64,000 nucleotides of DNA from Truepera radiovictrix DSM 17093 (GTDB lineage: Bacteria; Deinococcota; Deinococci; Deinococcales; Trueperaceae): positions 338,001 to 402,000 of the forward strand of contig NC_014221.1 in NCBI RefSeq assembly GCF_000092425.1. Reading direction: 5' to 3'. Position 1 is the first letter of the stretch. The number at the start of each line of letters is the position of its first letter. Positions 10,626 to 19,058 of the stretch are shown here, in pieces. Position numbers and translations under genes: made by a program. Below the pieces are notes generated by a model. It saw only the letters and a list, made by a program, of their open reading frames with translations. It was not told the origin of the DNA and did not search any database.

Positions 10626-13007
10626 GTGAGAGGAGCCGTCAGCGCGGACGAGCTTAGGGCGCGGTTGCGTCGGCCGCTCCTGCGGGAGCTGCAGGGTGGT
10701 TGTCGGGATCAGGCGGTCGTGGGCGGTCTGGAGAAGCTGCTCGAGACCGTCGGTCAGCCCTTTGCCGACGTGCGAGAGCTCATGGCGGGGTACGGCGCGC
10801 TCTCGCCCGAGGTGCGGGCCGAGCGGATCGCGCGGGCGCTCGAGCTGCTAGAGGCGCCCGCCCCGGAAGCGCCGAGCCCGGGCCGCGCAGTGAGGGTGGC
10901 AGAAGTGCTCGACGAGGACGCCGAAACGTCCTCTGCGCCCTTTTCGAGCGCTGAGCTCGACGCGACGCTCGAGTCGCGGCGTTTGGATCTCGGCGCGCAG
11001 GCGCCCAAAAAGCTCGCGCCCTTGGGCCTTAAGACCTACCGCGACCTGCTCTTTTACTACCCCAAGCGCTACGAAGACCGCCGCGCGCTGCCGCACTTCG
11101 GCGCGCTTCGCGAGCAGGAGTCGGCGACGGTCGTGGGCACCATCACGGGCCGTAAGGCGACAAAGAGCCGCAGCGGCATGGTGGTCACCCGCGCTTTTCT
11201 GGAGGACGCTCACGGCGGCCGCCTGACGGCCGTATGGTTCAACCAGCCGTGGCTCGAAAAGAGCCTCTTTCCCGGGCAGCGCGTCATCGTGACGGGTAAG
11301 GTCAAGCGGCGGGGGCGGTTGGTGGAGCTGAGCGTCGCCCACTTCGAGATCGACGACGACTCGGAGAGCCTCTCGGCGGGGCGCATCGTCGGGGTGTACG
11401 CCGCGACCCAGGGGCTCAGCCAGGCGTACGTGCGGCGCGCGGTGCATCGGCTGTTGGGGGCGCTGGGGGTCATCCCCGATCACCTGCCGCGGAGCGTCGT
11501 GGAGCGCTTCGGCCTCCTCCCCCTGGACGCAGCGCTGCGCGAGGTGCACTTCCCGACCTCTGAGGAGGGGCTCGCGGCGGCCCTGCGGCGGCTCAAGTTC
11601 GACGAGTTTTTGTTTCTCGAGCTGCGCGTGCTCCTAAACCGCGACACCACCCTTTTGGGCAAGCGCTTTACGGTGAAACGGAGCGACCTCGAGCGGTTCG
11701 CGGCGAGCTTGCCCTTTGCGCTGACGGGGGCGCAGCGGCGGGTGCTGGACGAGATCTTGGGCGACATGGCGGCGCCGAAGCAGATGGCGCGGCTTCTGCA
11801 GGGGGATGTGGGCTCCGGCAAGACGGCGGTGGCGGCGGCGGCCATCTATGTGGCGGTGCAAAACGGCTACCAAGCGGCGCTCATGGCCCCCACCGAGATC
11901 CTCGCGCGGCAGCACTACCTCAACCTGATCCAGTACCTCTACCCCTTGGGGGTCGAGTGCGACCTCTTCATCGGGTCGGCGGGTTCGCGCGAGCGCCGCG
12001 AGGCCAGGGAGCGTCTGAGCGCTTCGCAGACGGACCTGGCGGTCGGTACGCACGCGCTCATCCAAGAGGGGGTGACCTTTCGCAACCTGGGGCTCGCGGT
12101 GATCGACGAGGAGCACCGCTTCGGGGTCGAGCAGCGGCGGCGGCTGTTGAGCGGCAACCCCGACGTGCTGGTGATGAGCGCGACGCCGATCCCGCGCTCT
12201 TTAGCGCTCACCTACTACGGCGACCTCGAGCTCAGCGTCATCGACGAGCTGCCGCCGGGGCGCAAGGGGGTGCAGACGCGCCTCGTGAGCGACGCCAGGC
12301 GCCGCGACGTCTACCGCTTCGCCTGGAGCGAGATCAAAAAGGGGCGGCAGGTCTACCTGGTGACGCCTCTCATCGAGGAGAGCGAGGCCGAGGTGATGAG
12401 CGAGATCGTCTCGGCGACGAAGATGTTCGAGGACCTGCAGGCTTTGATGCCCGAGGCGTGCCGCTTGGGGTTGTTGCACGGGAAGATGACCGGCCCCGAA
12501 AAGGACGAGGTGATGGAGCGCTTTCGCCGCCACGAGTTCGACCTCTTGGTCTCGACGACCGTTATCGAGGTCGGCGTGGACATCCCTAACGCCTCGGTGA
12601 TGATCATCGAGAACGCCGAGCGCTTCGGGCTCTCGCAGCTGCACCAGCTGCGCGGGCGGGTCGGCCGCGGCGAACACGAGAGCTTTTGCATCCTCGTCGC
12701 CGGGGACCGCTCGAAGCGGACGCAGCATCGGCTGAGCGTCATCGAAAAGCACACCGACGGCTTTGTGATCGCCGAAAAAGACCTCGAGCTGCGCGGTCCC
12801 GGTGAGCTTAAAGGCACCCGCCAGTCGGGGATGCCGGACCTCGTGTTGGGCGACCTGAGCAAGGACACCGAGCTGATCGAGCGCTCGCGCGAGCTGGCCA
12901 AAAAGATGCTCGCGGCCGACCCCAAACTCGAGGCGCCGTGGGCGACGCGGCTGCGCGAGGAGCTCAAGCGCCGGAGCCGCGCGGTGGCGTTTCGGGAGAT
13001 CATCTAG
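10626..13007 (+). CDS. recG: ATP-dependent DNA helicase RecG
   Basis: 793 aa, about 100 aa longer than E. coli RecG because of an N-terminal extension (residues ~1-120) before the wedge/OB domain. The helicase core has Walker A GDVGSGKT at 393-400, DEEH at 494-497, SATPIPRSL after it, and the C-terminal QLRGRVGRGEHESFCIL. RecG remodels stalled replication forks and branch-migrates Holliday junctions. An N-terminal extension with a small helical domain is also my memory of Deinococcus RecG, consistent with the phylum guess. Confidence 0.96.
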   Translation: MRGAVSADELRARLRRPLLRELQGGCRDQAVVGGLEKLLETVGQPFADVRELMAGYGALSPEVRAERIARALELLEAPAPEAPSPGRAVRVAEVLDEDAETSSAPFSSAELDATLESRRLDLGAQAPKKLAPLGLKTYRDLLFYYPKRYEDRRALPHFGALREQESATVVGTITGRKATKSRSGMVVTRAFLEDAHGGRLTAVWFNQPWLEKSLFPGQRVIVTGKVKRRGRLVELSVAHFEIDDDSESLSAGRIVGVYAATQGLSQAYVRRAVHRLLGALGVIPDHLPRSVVERFGLLPLDAALREVHFPTSEEGLAAALRRLKFDEFLFLELRVLLNRDTTLLGKRFTVKRSDLERFAASLPFALTGAQRRVLDEILGDMAAPKQMARLLQGDVGSGKTAVAAAAIYVAVQNGYQAALMAPTEILARQHYLNLIQYLYPLGVECDLFIGSAGSRERREARERLSASQTDLAVGTHALIQEGVTFRNLGLAVIDEEHRFGVEQRRRLLSGNPDVLVMSATPIPRSLALTYYGDLELSVIDELPPGRKGVQTRLVSDARRRDVYRFAWSEIKKGRQVYLVTPLIEESEAEVMSEIVSATKMFEDLQALMPEACRLGLLHGKMTGPEKDEVMERFRRHEFDLLVSTTVIEVGVDIPNASVMIIENAERFGLSQLHQLRGRVGRGEHESFCILVAGDRSKRTQHRLSVIEKHTDGFVIAEKDLELRGPGELKGTRQSGMPDLVLGDLSKDTELIERSRELAKKMLAADPKLEAPWATRLREELKRRSRAVAFREII

Positions 13008-13112
13008 CTGGGGTACGCTTGGCGTGCGGGTCGGTGCAGGCCAACGCGTGGGTCGTGTGGTCTCACGCGGCGGGGCGGCGTCTTGCAGATACCCGCGGTT
13101 TGGAGGTTAGTC

Positions 13113-13577
13113 GTGCAGCTTTTTTGGCGTTTTAGCGTGTTCATCCTTATCGCGGGTTTTATCGGGGGGTGGTGGCTGCGCCTCAGGATCGGGGGCGACT
13201 ATCTCGCCGCGCTCGTACGCGTCATCTTCATACCCTGGCTGTTGCACCTGCTCTACGCCCTCGCCCACGTCGTCAGGCGGGAGGGGATCACGGAGCTCTG
13301 GATGCTCACCGCGATCTTGAATTTCGCGTTTGGTACAAGCCTGTTGGTGTTCGCGGGCTTTTTCTACCGCGCTAGGCCGCGGCTTGCGGCCGTCGTCCCC
13401 CTGACCCTAGGGCTCGTTCACCTGGCGCTGCTAGGCTTCTACCAGTCGTTTAGCGTCCACGGGATCGTCTTTCCCACCCTCCCCAACCTGTACTTCGTGG
13501 CCGCGGTGCTCTTTACGGTGGCGGGGCTTTTGGGGTATACGTGGCGCGCGGGTCGGTGGCTGGCGCGGCGCCCCTAG
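13113..13577 (+). CDS. Small four-helix membrane protein, unknown
   Basis: 154 aa with about four hydrophobic segments (FSVFILIAGFIGGWWL, VIFIPWLLHLLYALAHVV, LWMLTAILNFAFGTSLLVFAGFF, LYFVAAVLFTVAGLLGY) and an Arg-rich C-terminus. The GTG at 13113 is preferred over a TTG at 13083 because GGAGG lies 6 nt before it. I do not recognise a family. It stands between recG and serA with short gaps either side. Confidence 0.7.
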   Translation: MQLFWRFSVFILIAGFIGGWWLRLRIGGDYLAALVRVIFIPWLLHLLYALAHVVRREGITELWMLTAILNFAFGTSLLVFAGFFYRARPRLAAVVPLTLGLVHLALLGFYQSFSVHGIVFPTLPNLYFVAAVLFTVAGLLGYTWRAGRWLARRP

Positions 13578-13715
13578 GGCCGCGGGAGGGCGCCAACGGG
13601 TAGCGGGTGCCACCTGCTAGCAGGCGTCACCTGGTGCGCGGCGCTCTCGCGGAGTCGCCTGGGCGCGCACCGAGGCTGTCGGCAACGCGGAACCGCTGCA
13701 GCGGCGTCCCTACGG

Positions 13716-13721
13716 TACAAT
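13716..13721 (+). promoter_or_regulatory. -10 box (TACAAT) of serA
   Basis: TACAAT lies 9 nt before the serA ATG; there is no recognisable Shine-Dalgarno between them, so the transcript is probably leaderless or nearly so. Confidence 0.55.
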
Positions 13722-13730
13722 CCACCCGAT

Positions 13731-15305
13731 ATGGCGTTTAAGGTCCTGGTCACCGACACGATGCAACTAGGCGACAAAACCTACCCCCACCTCGAGGTGG
13801 ACTACCGCGAGGGGATCGCGCGCGAGGAGCTGCTCGAGATCGTCGCCCACTACGACGCGATCATCACGCGCAGCCGCACGCAGGTCGACGAGACGCTCAT
13901 CCGCGCAGCAGCGCGCCTTAAGGTGATCGGGCGCGGCGGGGTCGGGGTCGACAACATCGACATCGCCGCCGCGAGCCGCCGCGGCATTCTGGTCTTAAAC
14001 GCCCCCGAGTCGAACAACGTCTCCGCGGCGGAGCTGACGATCGCGCTGATGCTCTGCGCCGCGCGCGGGGTAAGCCGCTCCGACCGCCTGATTCGCGCCG
14101 GCAAGTGGGACCGGAAGTTTCTGGGCCGCGAGGTCAAAGGGGCGACGTTGGGCATCATCGGGCTCGGCCGGATCGGCTCGCTGGTGTCGCGGCGGGCGCA
14201 GGGGCTCGGGATGCAGGTGCTCGCTTACGACCCGTACATCTCGCGGCAGCGCGCCGTGGACCTTAAGGTCGAGCTCTTCGACGACCTCGCGGAGATGCTG
14301 AGGCGCGCCAACTTCCTGACCGTGCACACCCCGCTGACCGAGGAGACGAGCGGGATGATCGGCGACGCCGAGCTCGCGCTGTTGCCCGAAGGGGCGGTGG
14401 TGGTCAACGCCGCGCGCGGCGGCATCATCCAGGAGGAGGCTCTGGTGCGGGCGCTGGACGCGGGCAAGCTCTTCGCGGCGGGGCTCGACGTGTTCGTGCT
14501 CGAGCCCCCCGCCGCGGACCACCCCCTACTCGGGCGCGACGACGTGGTCTTGACCGCGCACCTGGGCGCCAACACCGCCGAGGCCCAAGCGCGCGTCGGG
14601 GCGGAGATCTTAGAGCGCACCGCGCTCGCCCTCAATGGCGACCTCTCGCGCGGGGCGGTGAACGCGCCCGCGCTCGCCCCCGAGGTGATGAGCGCGCTGG
14701 GGCCTTACCTCAAGCTCGGCGAGGCGCTCGGCAAGCTCGTCGCGCAGCTCGCGCACGGCCGGATGCGCGAGCTGCAGGTCGAGTTTTCGGGGACGTTTCC
14801 CATGGACCCCGACCCGGTGGCGGTGGCGGTGACCAAGGGGCTACTAGAACCCATCCTGGATGAACCGCCCAACTACATCAACGCCCCCAGCATCGCCAAA
14901 GAGCGCGACATCCGCGTCTCGAAGGTCATGGCCTCGCGTAGCCGCGGCTACACCGCGCACGTGCTCGTGACGCTCGTCACCAATGAGGGCCGCTTTAGCG
15001 TGGGCGGCTCGGTCCTGGGGACGGAGCCGCGCATCGTCTCGGTCGACGAGTACCCCATCGAGCTGCGCCCGGAAGGCACCATGCTCATCTGCACCAACTA
15101 CGACCGCCCCGGCGCGGTGGGTAAGGTCGGGACGGTTCTGGGCGACGCGGGGGTGAACATCTCGGGGATGCAGCTCTCGCGGGTCGGCGAGAACGGGCTC
15201 GCGCTCTTTGCCTTGGGGCTCGACCAGGAGCCGCCGGAGAGCGTGCTCGAGGTTCTGCGGTCGCTGCCGAACGTGTTGGTCAGCCTCAAACTGGTGCGGC
15301 TCTAA
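13731..15305 (+). CDS. serA: D-3-phosphoglycerate dehydrogenase
   Basis: 524 aa, the long SerA type: substrate/NAD domains (GLGRIGSLVSRRAQGLGM for NAD binding, NAARGGIIQEEAL with the catalytic Arg, LTAHLGANTAEAQ with the catalytic His), then an allosteric-substrate-binding domain and a C-terminal ACT domain (RPGAVGKVGTVLGDAGVNISGM). It oxidises 3-phosphoglycerate as the first step of serine synthesis; the ACT domain suggests serine feedback. Its stop overlaps the aminotransferase start by one base (TAATG). Confidence 0.96.
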   Translation: MAFKVLVTDTMQLGDKTYPHLEVDYREGIAREELLEIVAHYDAIITRSRTQVDETLIRAAARLKVIGRGGVGVDNIDIAAASRRGILVLNAPESNNVSAAELTIALMLCAARGVSRSDRLIRAGKWDRKFLGREVKGATLGIIGLGRIGSLVSRRAQGLGMQVLAYDPYISRQRAVDLKVELFDDLAEMLRRANFLTVHTPLTEETSGMIGDAELALLPEGAVVVNAARGGIIQEEALVRALDAGKLFAAGLDVFVLEPPAADHPLLGRDDVVLTAHLGANTAEAQARVGAEILERTALALNGDLSRGAVNAPALAPEVMSALGPYLKLGEALGKLVAQLAHGRMRELQVEFSGTFPMDPDPVAVAVTKGLLEPILDEPPNYINAPSIAKERDIRVSKVMASRSRGYTAHVLVTLVTNEGRFSVGGSVLGTEPRIVSVDEYPIELRPEGTMLICTNYDRPGAVGKVGTVLGDAGVNISGMQLSRVGENGLALFALGLDQEPPESVLEVLRSLPNVLVSLKLVRL

Positions 15306-16441
15306 TGTTTCGGCCGCGGCTTTACGCCCCCGGCCCCGTCGAGGTGCCGCCGCAGGTCCTGGAGGCCACCGCGCGCCCCGTGCTGCACCACCGCACGCAG
15401 GCGTTTCGAGAGCTTTTCGCGCGCACCCGCGCCCGCCTCGCCGAGGTCGCCTGCGTGCCCGGCGACGACGTGATCATCCTCGCGGGGAGCGGGACGGCGG
15501 GGTTCGAGGCGGGGTTGTTGGCCTGCGTGCCGCGAGGGGCGAAGGTCGTGGGGGTCAACGCGGGCAAGTTCGGCGAGCGCTGGGTCAAGCTGGCGCGGCA
15601 CTACGGTTGCGAGGTCGTCGAGCTCAAACTCCCCTGGGGGGAGGCTGTTGACCCCGAGGCGGTGCGGGCGCTTTTGCGCGAGCACCCGGACGTGCAGGCC
15701 GTCATGAGCACCCACTCGGAGACCTCGACGGGGGTGCTCCACGACGTGCAGGCCCTTGCGCAGGTGGTGCGTGAAACGGCGCCCGAGGCCCTCGTGCTCA
15801 TCGACGCCGTGACCAGCTTAGGGGTCGCCGAGCTGCGGCCGAAGGCGTGGGGCCTAGACGGGGTCTTCTCGGGCAGCCAGAAGGGGCTCATGACGCCCCC
15901 GGGCCTAGCCTTCGCGTGGCTCTCGGAGCGGGCCTGGGCGCGCTCGGAGGGGCTCAACCCGACCTTTTACCTCGACCTGCGCAAAGAGCGGGCGCAGCAG
16001 CGCGCCGGACAGACGGCGTACACGCCCGCGGTGAGTTTGGTGGCGGGGCTCGAGGTGGCCTTGGGGCTGCTTCTCGACGAGGGGTTGGAGGCGCTCTGGC
16101 GGCGCCGCGAACGCCTCAACGGGGCGGTGTTGGCGGGCGCCGCGGCGCTCGGCTGCCGCCCCTACGCCGCGCGCGTCAGCCCCGCCGTGGCCGCGCTCTA
16201 CGCCCCCGAAAGGGTGAGCGCGCCGGCCATCGTCAAGGGCTTCGCCGCGCGCGGGATGCGGATCGCCGGCGGCCAGGACGACGCCAAGGAGCACCTCTTT
16301 CGCCCCTCGGTCATGGGCTACGCCGACCGCTACGACGCGCTTACGATCGTCGCGGCGCTTGAAGAGGTGCTGCTCGAGCTGGGTCAGCCGGTCGCGCTCG
16401 GGCAGGGGGTGAGCGCGGCGCTGCGCGTGCTTGCAGGCTGA
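15305..16441 (+). CDS. Class V aminotransferase (probable phosphoserine or alanine-glyoxylate aminotransferase)
   Basis: 378 aa, PLP-dependent fold I, class V. The Schiff-base lysine is K193 in SGSQKGLMTPPGLAF, and LHHRTQAFRELF and HSETSTGVL are typical of the serine-pyruvate/alanine-glyoxylate group. The 1-nt overlap with serA strongly suggests it does the second step of serine synthesis (3-phosphohydroxypyruvate plus glutamate to phosphoserine), as some class V enzymes do in archaea and thermophiles where no canonical SerC is used. Substrate is inferred from context only. Confidence 0.85.
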   Translation: MFRPRLYAPGPVEVPPQVLEATARPVLHHRTQAFRELFARTRARLAEVACVPGDDVIILAGSGTAGFEAGLLACVPRGAKVVGVNAGKFGERWVKLARHYGCEVVELKLPWGEAVDPEAVRALLREHPDVQAVMSTHSETSTGVLHDVQALAQVVRETAPEALVLIDAVTSLGVAELRPKAWGLDGVFSGSQKGLMTPPGLAFAWLSERAWARSEGLNPTFYLDLRKERAQQRAGQTAYTPAVSLVAGLEVALGLLLDEGLEALWRRRERLNGAVLAGAAALGCRPYAARVSPAVAALYAPERVSAPAIVKGFAARGMRIAGGQDDAKEHLFRPSVMGYADRYDALTIVAALEEVLLELGQPVALGQGVSAALRVLAG

Positions 16442-16454
16442 TAGACTTGGGTTT

Positions 16455-16874
16455 GTGGAGCGGAGTCTGGATTGGTGGTCTCAAGCGAGGCGTGACCTGT
16501 CGCACGCTAGAGCAGATGTAGACGCCGCTTACTACGAGTGGGCCTGTTTCTCGGCGCAGCAGGCGGCAGAAAAGGGGCTCAAGGCCGTTTTTCAGGCTTT
16601 AGGCGCCGTCGTCTGGGGGCACTCCGTCGCCGACTTGCTGCGTGAACTCGGGAAGCACCAAAGGGTCCCACCAGAACTCGATGACGCCGCCCTAGAACTT
16701 GACAAAGCTTACATCCCCACGCGCTATCCGGACGCGCACCCATCGGGTTACCCCGGGGGACGCTATGTTAAAACGGAGGCGCTGCGGCTTGTCGCCCATG
16801 CGGAGGCTATCCTTGAGTTCTGTTCAGGTTTTTTACCCAGCGTGGACGGCGGCGACGCTGACAGAGACGCTTAA
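16455..16874 (+). CDS. HEPN domain protein
   Basis: 139 aa. ERSLDWWSQARRDLSHARA, YYEWACFSAQQAAEKGLKAVFQALG and WGHSVADLLREL are the conserved helices of the HEPN family. The start is the GTG at 16455, preceded by a -10-like TAGACT at 16442-16447, so it may have its own leaderless promoter inside the end of the aminotransferase gene. It is followed, with overlap, by a minimal nucleotidyltransferase. No clear RNase-type R-x4-6-H motif is visible, so RNA cleavage is uncertain. Confidence 0.85.
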   Translation: MERSLDWWSQARRDLSHARADVDAAYYEWACFSAQQAAEKGLKAVFQALGAVVWGHSVADLLRELGKHQRVPPELDDAALELDKAYIPTRYPDAHPSGYPGGRYVKTEALRLVAHAEAILEFCSGFLPSVDGGDADRDA

Positions 16875-17160
16875 GCAGCGGGTAGCCCAGTTACACGAGG
16901 TGCTGCCTCTCAAGCAGGCCGTCCTCTTCGGTTCTTGGAGCAAGGGGCGGGCGACCGTGGCCAGCGATATCGACGTGTTGCTCGTTTACCGCGGCGAGGC
17001 TCGTGAGGGTTGCTACGCGCTCGCGTGGCGGACGCTAGCTGTACCCGGCATAGAGCTGCACCTTTACAGCGAAGCGGAAGCCGCAGAGCATGAAAAGCTC
17101 CTAAGCGAGATGACAGCGGGGGGTATTACGCTCTTCGAGCCGCCCCAGGGCCCCCTCTAG
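16798..17160 (+). CDS. Minimal nucleotidyltransferase (MNT) partner of HEPN protein
   Basis: About 120 aa. The Pol-beta type motif GSWSKGRATVASDIDVLLVY carries the GS and the DxD metal ligands. Paired with HEPN it resembles HEPN/MNT toxin-antitoxin modules, where the MNT protein can AMPylate and silence the HEPN RNase. The start is unsure: an ATG at 16798 gives a 77-nt overlap with HEPN, a TTG at 16813 a shorter one. Toxin-antitoxin behaviour is inferred from the pair, not shown. Confidence 0.8.
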   Translation: MRRLSLSSVQVFYPAWTAATLTETLKQRVAQLHEVLPLKQAVLFGSWSKGRATVASDIDVLLVYRGEAREGCYALAWRTLAVPGIELHLYSEAEAAEHEKLLSEMTAGGITLFEPPQGPL

Positions 17161-17176
17161 AAGCGGCTACGTCACC

Positions 17177-17626
17177 GTGCGCCTCGACCTCACCACCCCC
17201 GCGCTGCTCTTTCCGGCCATCTCGCTCCTGCTGCTGGCCTACACCAGCCGCTTTTTAACCCTGGCGACCCTGATCCGCGAGCTGCACAAGCGCTACCTCG
17301 AGGGCGAAGGCGCGGCGGTGCTCGGTCAGATCAGCAACCTCCGGCGCCGCGTGCAGCTCATTCGCGCGATGCAGGCGCTCGGGGTGCTCAGCTTTTTCGG
17401 CTGCGTGTTCTCGATGTTTCTGCTCTTTATCGGCGCCGAGACCCTGGGGCAGGGGGTCTTCGGGCTCAGCTTGCTCCTCTTGATGGTGTCGCTCGCCCTC
17501 TCGGTGTGGGAGATTCAGATGTCGGTCGGCGCCCTCGACCTGCAGCTGCAAGACCTCGAGGATGAGGAGGGGCGCTTGCACCGGCGGCCGCGCAAGCGCA
17601 CGCCGCGCTCCAGAGCCCGCCGTTAG
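17177..17626 (+). CDS. DUF2721 membrane protein
   Basis: 149 aa. The N-terminal helix LLFPAISLLLLAYTSRFLTLATLIREL, the charged middle IRAMQALGVLSFFGCVFSMFLLFI and the next hydrophobic segment match DUF2721. The C-terminus is a basic tail (KRTPRSRARR). GTG start at 17177. Its end overlaps the end of the convergent antiporter gene by 4 nt. Confidence 0.75.
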   Translation: MRLDLTTPALLFPAISLLLLAYTSRFLTLATLIRELHKRYLEGEGAAVLGQISNLRRRVQLIRAMQALGVLSFFGCVFSMFLLFIGAETLGQGVFGLSLLLLMVSLALSVWEIQMSVGALDLQLQDLEDEEGRLHRRPRKRTPRSRARR

Positions 17627-18933
17627 CTCCCTTGCGCCGTGGGGGCGTAGTCGCCAGTGCGCTCCTCGGCCTCGCGTTTTTCGTCCAGGCGCTCGATGAC
17701 CTTGGGGGCCGTGACGCCGTGGACGAAGACCGACAGGAGCACCACGAAGCCCACGTCCGACCAGAGCGTCTCGGCGCCCGGAAAGTCGGCCTGGTTGACG
17801 GCGTAGGCCAGGTAGTAAAACGACCCGACGCCGCGGATACCGAAAAACGCCAGCGCCAAGCGTTCGCGCAAGGGCAGCAGCGAGCCCCAGAAACCGAGCA
17901 GGCCGAAAAGGGGGCGGACGACGAAGACGACCGCCGCCCCCGCCAGCACCCCCGCCCAGGTGAGGTCGTGCAAGAGGCCGCCGGCGATCGCCCCGCCGAA
18001 GAGCACCAAGACGATGACCATCAGGAGCCGCTCGGTCTGCTCGGCGAAGTCGTGGAGGCTGCTATGGTACTCGTGCTCGCGTTCAAAGTGCCGCAGCGCG
18101 AGCGCCGCGACGAACACCGCCAAAAACCCGTAGCCCTGCAGCAGTTCGGCGGCGCCGTAGACGAGCAGCGTCACGGCGAGCGCGACGAAGCCCTCGCCCG
18201 TCTCGGCGAGCCGGGTGTGGACCTTTGTGCGGAAGATGAGCTGCATCAGCAGCGTACCCAAAAGCCAGCCCACGGCGGCGCCCACAGCGAGCTTATAGGC
18301 CAGGTAGTAGCCCACCCACGCGCCTCACCACCCCTGCGGCGCGAGACCCGAGGTCACGGCCAAGATGGCGAGGTAGGTAAAGGGAAAGGCGAGCCCGTCG
18401 TTGAGCCCCGCCTCGGCGGTCAGGCCGAAGCGCACCTCGTCCTCTTGGCCCTCGCCGGGCGCGCCGACCTGCACGTCAGACGCGAGCACCGGGTCGGTCG
18501 GGGCGAGCACCGCGCCGAGTAGGAGCGCCGAGGCCGGCGCGAGGCCGATGACCCACCAGCCGAGGAGCGCGGTCGCGGCGATGGTCAGGGGCATCGTCAC
18601 GGCCAACAGCCGCCAGGCCACCCCCCACGCGCGCAGGCTAAAACCCCTGTCGAGCTTGAGCCCGGCGCCCATCAACGCGACGATCACGAGCAGCTCGGTG
18701 AGGTGCTCGGTGACCTGCCGGTTGTCCAGGGGCTGCACGTTGGGGAGCCCCAGCGGCAGGCTGAAGAGCAGGGCCCCGAGGGCCACGTAGAGGATGGGAA
18801 ACGACAGCGGGCGGCCCTGCAAAAAGCGCGGCAGCCACGCCGCGCCCAGGAAAGCGAAACCGAGAAGCAGCACGGCGACTTCGTAGGTCACGGGTGAGAG
18901 GAGGTCTTTAAGGAGGGTCTCGAGCATCGTCAT
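17623..18933 (-). pseudogene. CPA1-type cation/proton antiporter interrupted by one in-frame TGA
   Basis: The N-terminal 202 codons (18933 to 18328) and the C-terminal part (18324 to 17626) lie in the same frame, split only by TGA at 18327-18325. The join reads ...APQGW-stop-GAWVGYYLAYK..., within a cytoplasmic link between helices, and the total (~436 codons) is the size of an intact antiporter. The N-terminal half keeps LAPTDPVLASD and FGLTAEAGLNDGLAFP, which hold the ion-binding acidic residues; the C-terminal half keeps FGIRGVGSFYYLAYA. A GTG at 18315, 9 nt past the stop, could allow re-initiation. Nonsense mutation, sequencing error or a two-piece protein are all possible. Confidence 0.85.
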
Positions 18934-19042
18934 GGTGAGGGCGCTATCGTAGCGCCCCGGGGGGCGCGCATCTGTGCTTTGCGGGTGATTTGCGCGCGCC
19001 CCCTGCAGCCGCGCGCCGCCGTGAGCGCTCGGCGCGCCGTGC

Positions 19043-19048
19043 TATAGT
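19043..19048 (+). promoter_or_regulatory. -10 box (TATAGT) of glycosyltransferase gene
   Basis: TATAGT lies 10 nt before the ATG at 19059, which decides that start over an in-frame upstream codon at 18990. Confidence 0.5.
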
Positions 19049-19058
19049 CCTCCAAGCC

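Noticed and set aside
17632-18522. 296-codon plus-strand ORF opposite the antiporter
   Set aside because: No motif and high Arg/Gln/Glu content; a shadow of the interrupted antiporter frame, not evidence that the plus strand is coding.
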